This document shows positions 23,235-25,765 of a DNA stretch of 25,765 nt, piece by piece. Where the stretch lies: the NCBI GenBank assembly GCA_023251415.1, contig JAHEYX010000004.1, forward strand, positions 1 through 25,765. The letters run 5' to 3'. Under the pieces are notes generated by a model, which was not told where the DNA came from, did not search any database, and worked only from the letters and a program-made list of their open reading frames with translations. Origin of the DNA: Chitinophagales bacterium (GTDB lineage Bacteria; Bacteroidota; Bacteroidia; Chitinophagales; CAIODY01). Every line of letters begins with the position of its first letter. Within the stretch, counting starts at the first letter, position 1. Made by a program: the position numbers and the translations under genes.

Positions 23235-24311
23235 ATGTGGAGTATCAGTAAAATAGCAAGCTTAGTACACGAATGGTTGTCGAATACATTTTCGGCTACT
23301 TGGGTTACCGTTTTCGAAATGGTAATTGCCGGTGTATTGGTCATCAGTCTCTTTGCCGTATTGGGATTGATTTTGGTGATGATGGAACGTAAAGTTTCGG
23401 CCTGGATACAAATTCGCCTCGGACCAAACCGTGTAGGACCGAAGGGAATGTTTCAATCGGCTGCCGATACCGTTAAACTGTTGGTGAAAGAAGGCATGAC
23501 TCCTAATGGTGCCGATAAACTTTTATTTAATGTGGCTCCATTCTTAGCCATCGTAGTTTCCATGTTGTTGATGGCGCCTTTAGCCTTTGCAAAAGATTTT
23601 ACTTTATGGGATATTAATATCGGGGTATTGTATGTTTCTGCTATTTCATCGGTTTCGGTTATTAGTATTTTAATGGCCGGATGGGCTAGTAACAACAAAT
23701 ACTCCTTGATGGGAGCCATGCGGAGCGGTGCTCAAATTGTGAGCTACGAATTATCAGCCGGCTTATCAATTATGGCAATTGTGGTGTTAACTGGCAGTCT
23801 TAATTTTAATGATATCATACTTTCGCAAGCCGATGGCTGGTGGATTTTTAAAGGACATTTACCAATATGGATTGCATTTATCGTATTCCTGATTGCGGTT
23901 ACGGCCGAAACCAATCGTGCTCCCTTTGACCTTGCCGAAGCAGAATCAGAATTAACTGCAGGTTTCCATACCGAATACTCGGGAATGAAATTCGCCTTGT
24001 TTTTCTTGGCAGAATATGTAAACGTATTTATTGTTTGTGCCATAGGTGCTACCTTATTCTTAGGTGGTTGGATGCCTTTTCATATCGGGCATTGGGACGG
24101 GTTTAATCATATCATGGACTTCATTCCTTCGAGCTTGTGGTTCTTTGGCAAGACCTTCTTCTTAATCTTCTTGATCATGTGGTTCAGATGGTCTTTCCCA
24201 CGCTTACGTATCGATCAATTGCTAAACTTAGAATGGAAATATTTATTGCCAATCAGCATGGTGAACATATTATTGGTAACAGCAATGGCTATTCTGAAAT
24301 GGCATTTTTAA
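23235..24311 (+). CDS. nuoH: NADH-quinone oxidoreductase subunit H
   Basis: A 358-residue membrane subunit with about eight or nine helices that joins the quinone site to the antiporter-like subunits. The signatures are MMERKVSAWIQIRLGPNRVGPKG on the first cytoplasmic loop and AETNRAPFDLAEAESELTAGFHTEYSGMKFALFF, whose acidic residues line the entry of the E-channel; WFRWSFPRLRIDQL near the end is also typical. The length is slightly above the usual 320-340 residues because of an N-terminal extension and a longer loop near 280. It follows nuoD directly, which defines the unusual gene order. Confidence 0.96.
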   Translation: MWSISKIASLVHEWLSNTFSATWVTVFEMVIAGVLVISLFAVLGLILVMMERKVSAWIQIRLGPNRVGPKGMFQSAADTVKLLVKEGMTPNGADKLLFNVAPFLAIVVSMLLMAPLAFAKDFTLWDINIGVLYVSAISSVSVISILMAGWASNNKYSLMGAMRSGAQIVSYELSAGLSIMAIVVLTGSLNFNDIILSQADGWWIFKGHLPIWIAFIVFLIAVTAETNRAPFDLAEAESELTAGFHTEYSGMKFALFFLAEYVNVFIVCAIGATLFLGGWMPFHIGHWDGFNHIMDFIPSSLWFFGKTFFLIFLIMWFRWSFPRLRIDQLLNLEWKYLLPISMVNILLVTAMAILKWHF

Positions 24312-24352
24312 AACTTATACCACTAAACGCATAGCTTAAACAGTATAACAAA

Positions 24353-24829
24353 ATGTATCTAGTTAATTATATAAAAGAAGTATTAAGTGCCCTGCGCTCC
24401 TTGTTGATAGGGATGCGCCGTACACTCTTTTACTTTACACATCATAAAGAAATCATTACCGAACAATACCCCGACAATCGTGCTACCTTAAAATTAGCCG
24501 ATCGCTTTAAAGGGGAGGTGGTAATGCCGCACAACGAAAACAACGAACACCGTTGCACCGGATGTACGGCCTGCGAATTGGCTTGCCCTAATGGTACCAT
24601 TAAAGTAATCACCAAATTCGACATTACGCCGGAAGGAAAAAAGAAAAAAGCTATCGATAAATTAGTGTATCACCTCGAACTGTGTACTATGTGTAACTTA
24701 TGTGTGTACGCTTGTCCGTCGGATGCCATTAAGATGGCGCAAACCTTTGAACACAGTGTGTTTGACAGAAACCAATTGACTAAAGTATTAAACTTCCCGG
24801 ATTCTAAAATCATGGACGGGGTAGAATAA
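24353..24829 (+). CDS. nuoI: NADH-quinone oxidoreductase subunit I
   Basis: A 158-residue ferredoxin-like subunit that carries clusters N6a and N6b. Two complete four-cysteine motifs are present: Cys68, 71, 74 and 78 in CTGCTACELACP, and Cys111, 114, 117 and 121 in CTMCNLCVYACP. The amphipathic N-terminus (LRSLLIGMRRTLFYF) should lie on the membrane. With no NuoG nearby, these clusters would be the entry point for electrons from an alternative donor, as proposed for 11-subunit complexes. It is separated from nuoH by 41 bases and from nuoJ by 34. Confidence 0.95.
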   Translation: MYLVNYIKEVLSALRSLLIGMRRTLFYFTHHKEIITEQYPDNRATLKLADRFKGEVVMPHNENNEHRCTGCTACELACPNGTIKVITKFDITPEGKKKKAIDKLVYHLELCTMCNLCVYACPSDAIKMAQTFEHSVFDRNQLTKVLNFPDSKIMDGVE

Positions 24830-24863
24830 GCAACACCAACGAAAAGAAAATAACGAATTTAAA

Positions 24864-25385
24864 ATGAGCGGATCAACGATATTATTTTATATGCTGGCAG
24901 GACTGATACTCGGTAGCGGCCTGTTGTCGGTTACTACACGCCAACTGTTTCGAGCAGCTATTTATTTGCTGTTTTCGTTGATTGGTATGGCCGGTATGTA
25001 TTTTTGGATGGAATATGATTTTATTGCTGCCGTACAAATTGTGGTGTATGTTGGTGGGATTACGGTATTAATAATTTTCTCCATCTTCTTAACCCAACAA
25101 GCCGGAGAATTACTTCCGCAAGCTAAATTCTCGCGCTCATTATTTTCTGCTTTAGCTTCCTTCTGTGCATTTGCGCTGGTGATGATACAAATTCTCGGAC
25201 ATACCTTCCCTACTAAAACTGCAACTACTGTCGATCCGAATGTGAAGAATATCGGTTACCAAATGTTAGGCGTTAACAGTGGCGGTGGCTATGCATTGCC
25301 TTTTGAAGTAGTAAGTATGCTGTTATTAGCGGCTTTAGTGGGCTGTATTATTATTGCATTAAATCAAAAACCAATTAAAAAATGA
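24864..25385 (+). CDS. nuoJ: NADH-quinone oxidoreductase subunit J
   Basis: A 173-residue membrane subunit with five predicted helices. The conserved third helix region DFIAAVQIVVYVGGITVLIIF, which can change conformation during turnover, is clear. The C-terminal helix VVSMLLLAALVGCIIIAL is also typical, and the length is normal. The stop overlaps the nuoK start (ATGA at 25382-25385), so the two are translationally coupled. Confidence 0.94.
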   Translation: MSGSTILFYMLAGLILGSGLLSVTTRQLFRAAIYLLFSLIGMAGMYFWMEYDFIAAVQIVVYVGGITVLIIFSIFLTQQAGELLPQAKFSRSLFSALASFCAFALVMIQILGHTFPTKTATTVDPNVKNIGYQMLGVNSGGGYALPFEVVSMLLLAALVGCIIIALNQKPIKK

Positions 25386-25696
25386 TGCAACCCGGACTTT
25401 ATCAATTGTTGTTTATCAGCACCGCTTTATTTTTTATTGGGGTGTACGGCTTCTTCACACGCAGAAACCTAATCACCATGCTCATGAGCATCGAATTGCT
25501 GTTAAACAGTGTGAACTTAAATTTTATTGCTTTCAATAAGTACGTGTGGGCCGATAAATTAAACGGCTTGTTCTTTACCATTTTTGTTATCGTAATTGCT
25601 GCTGCCGAAGCTGCTGTAGCTATTGCTATTATAATTAACCTTTACCGTAATTACCAGTCTATCGATGTCGATAAAGTGGAAGAAATGAAATATTAA
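25382..25696 (+). CDS. nuoK: NADH-quinone oxidoreductase subunit K
   Basis: A 104-residue three-helix subunit with family landmarks LITMLMSIELLLNSVNLNFIAF, holding the conserved Glu of helix 2 that takes part in proton transfer, and a third helix around VIVIAAAEAAVAIAIIINLYR with the second conserved glutamate. The length is normal. The ATG overlaps the nuoJ stop; nuoL starts six bases after its stop. Confidence 0.95.
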   Translation: MMQPGLYQLLFISTALFFIGVYGFFTRRNLITMLMSIELLLNSVNLNFIAFNKYVWADKLNGLFFTIFVIVIAAAEAAVAIAIIINLYRNYQSIDVDKVEEMKY

Positions 25697-25702
25697 TCTG
25701 CT

Positions 25703-25765
25703 ATGCCCAATCAAACTGTAATCCTCTTATTACTGTTATTGCCGCAGGGTAGCTTTTTGTTGAAT
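25703..25765 (+). CDS. nuoL: NADH-quinone oxidoreductase subunit L, N-terminal fragment (cut by window edge)
   Basis: An open frame begins with ATG six bases after nuoK and reads MPNQTVILLLLLLPQGSFLL to the window edge, the start of a hydrophobic helix. The position right after nuoK and the LLPQGSFLLN pattern, close to the PLxxFLLN start of antiporter-like subunits, make nuoL the natural call. Only 21 codons are visible, so the identification rests mainly on context. Confidence 0.75.
   Translation, partial: MPNQTVILLLLLLPQGSFLLN

Noticed and set aside
21708..24043. Minus-strand frames within nuoC, nuoD and nuoH
   Set aside because: They are antisense shadows of strongly conserved complex I genes.

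Overview
The window looks like a chromosomal segment of an AT-rich member of the Bacteroidota, plausibly near Chitinophagales or Sphingobacteriales. The evidence is a secreted protein ending in a type IX secretion (T9SS) sorting domain, a sensor kinase built on a Reg_prop/Y_Y_Y periplasmic propeller, TAnnTTTG-type -7 promoter boxes instead of sigma-70 boxes, and a nuo operon ordered A-B-C-D-H-I-J-K-L without E, F and G. I see no phage, transposon, CRISPR array, rRNA or tRNA.

Layout. 1-377 is the 3' end of a methylmalonyl-CoA-mutase-type catalytic chain. It faces nadB (L-aspartate oxidase, minus strand, to 1984). 2161-3106 holds two small plus-strand genes: a Cdd1-like helix-hairpin-helix protein and an exported CpeT/CpcT-like protein. 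3248-10295 is a signalling block: a 1049-aa propeller LytS-type histidine kinase, a LytTR response regulator overlapping it by ATGA, and a 977-aa T9SS cargo with sortilin-like Asp-box repeats. The upstream regions of the kinase gene and the cargo gene share an ungapped element of about 44 bp (31 identities by my alignment). This suggests that one regulator controls both, and it is the most attractive candidate for an undescribed circuit here.

10342-19830 is a run of minus-strand genes, mostly small soluble enzymes and stress proteins: four VOC/PhnB-like proteins, an AHSA1/SRPBCC protein, an isoprenylcysteine-methyltransferase-like membrane protein, a YdeI/DUF1801 protein ending in a perfect CDGSH iron-sulfur motif, an MDR oxidoreductase, a membrane-anchored aspartic-protease-like protein with two DTG motifs, an alpha/beta hydrolase, an HdeD-like membrane protein and a manganese catalase. 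Several sit a few bases apart and probably form short operons (12249 to 10922; 16406 to 15521; 15445 to 14764 if the small ORF is real).

19831-20701 is a long non-coding region. It holds nested palindromes near the start of the last minus-strand gene, a compact GC-rich structured element at 20259-20422 that may be a non-coding RNA or dispersed repeat, and the presumed nuo promoter. 20702-25765 is the nuo operon for the membrane and connecting parts of respiratory complex I, cut by the window edge 21 codons into nuoL. The NADH-oxidising module genes nuoE, F and G are absent from their usual place, so this enzyme may take electrons from a donor other than NADH, unless those genes lie elsewhere.

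All calls come from reading the sequence and its translations. No database search was run.
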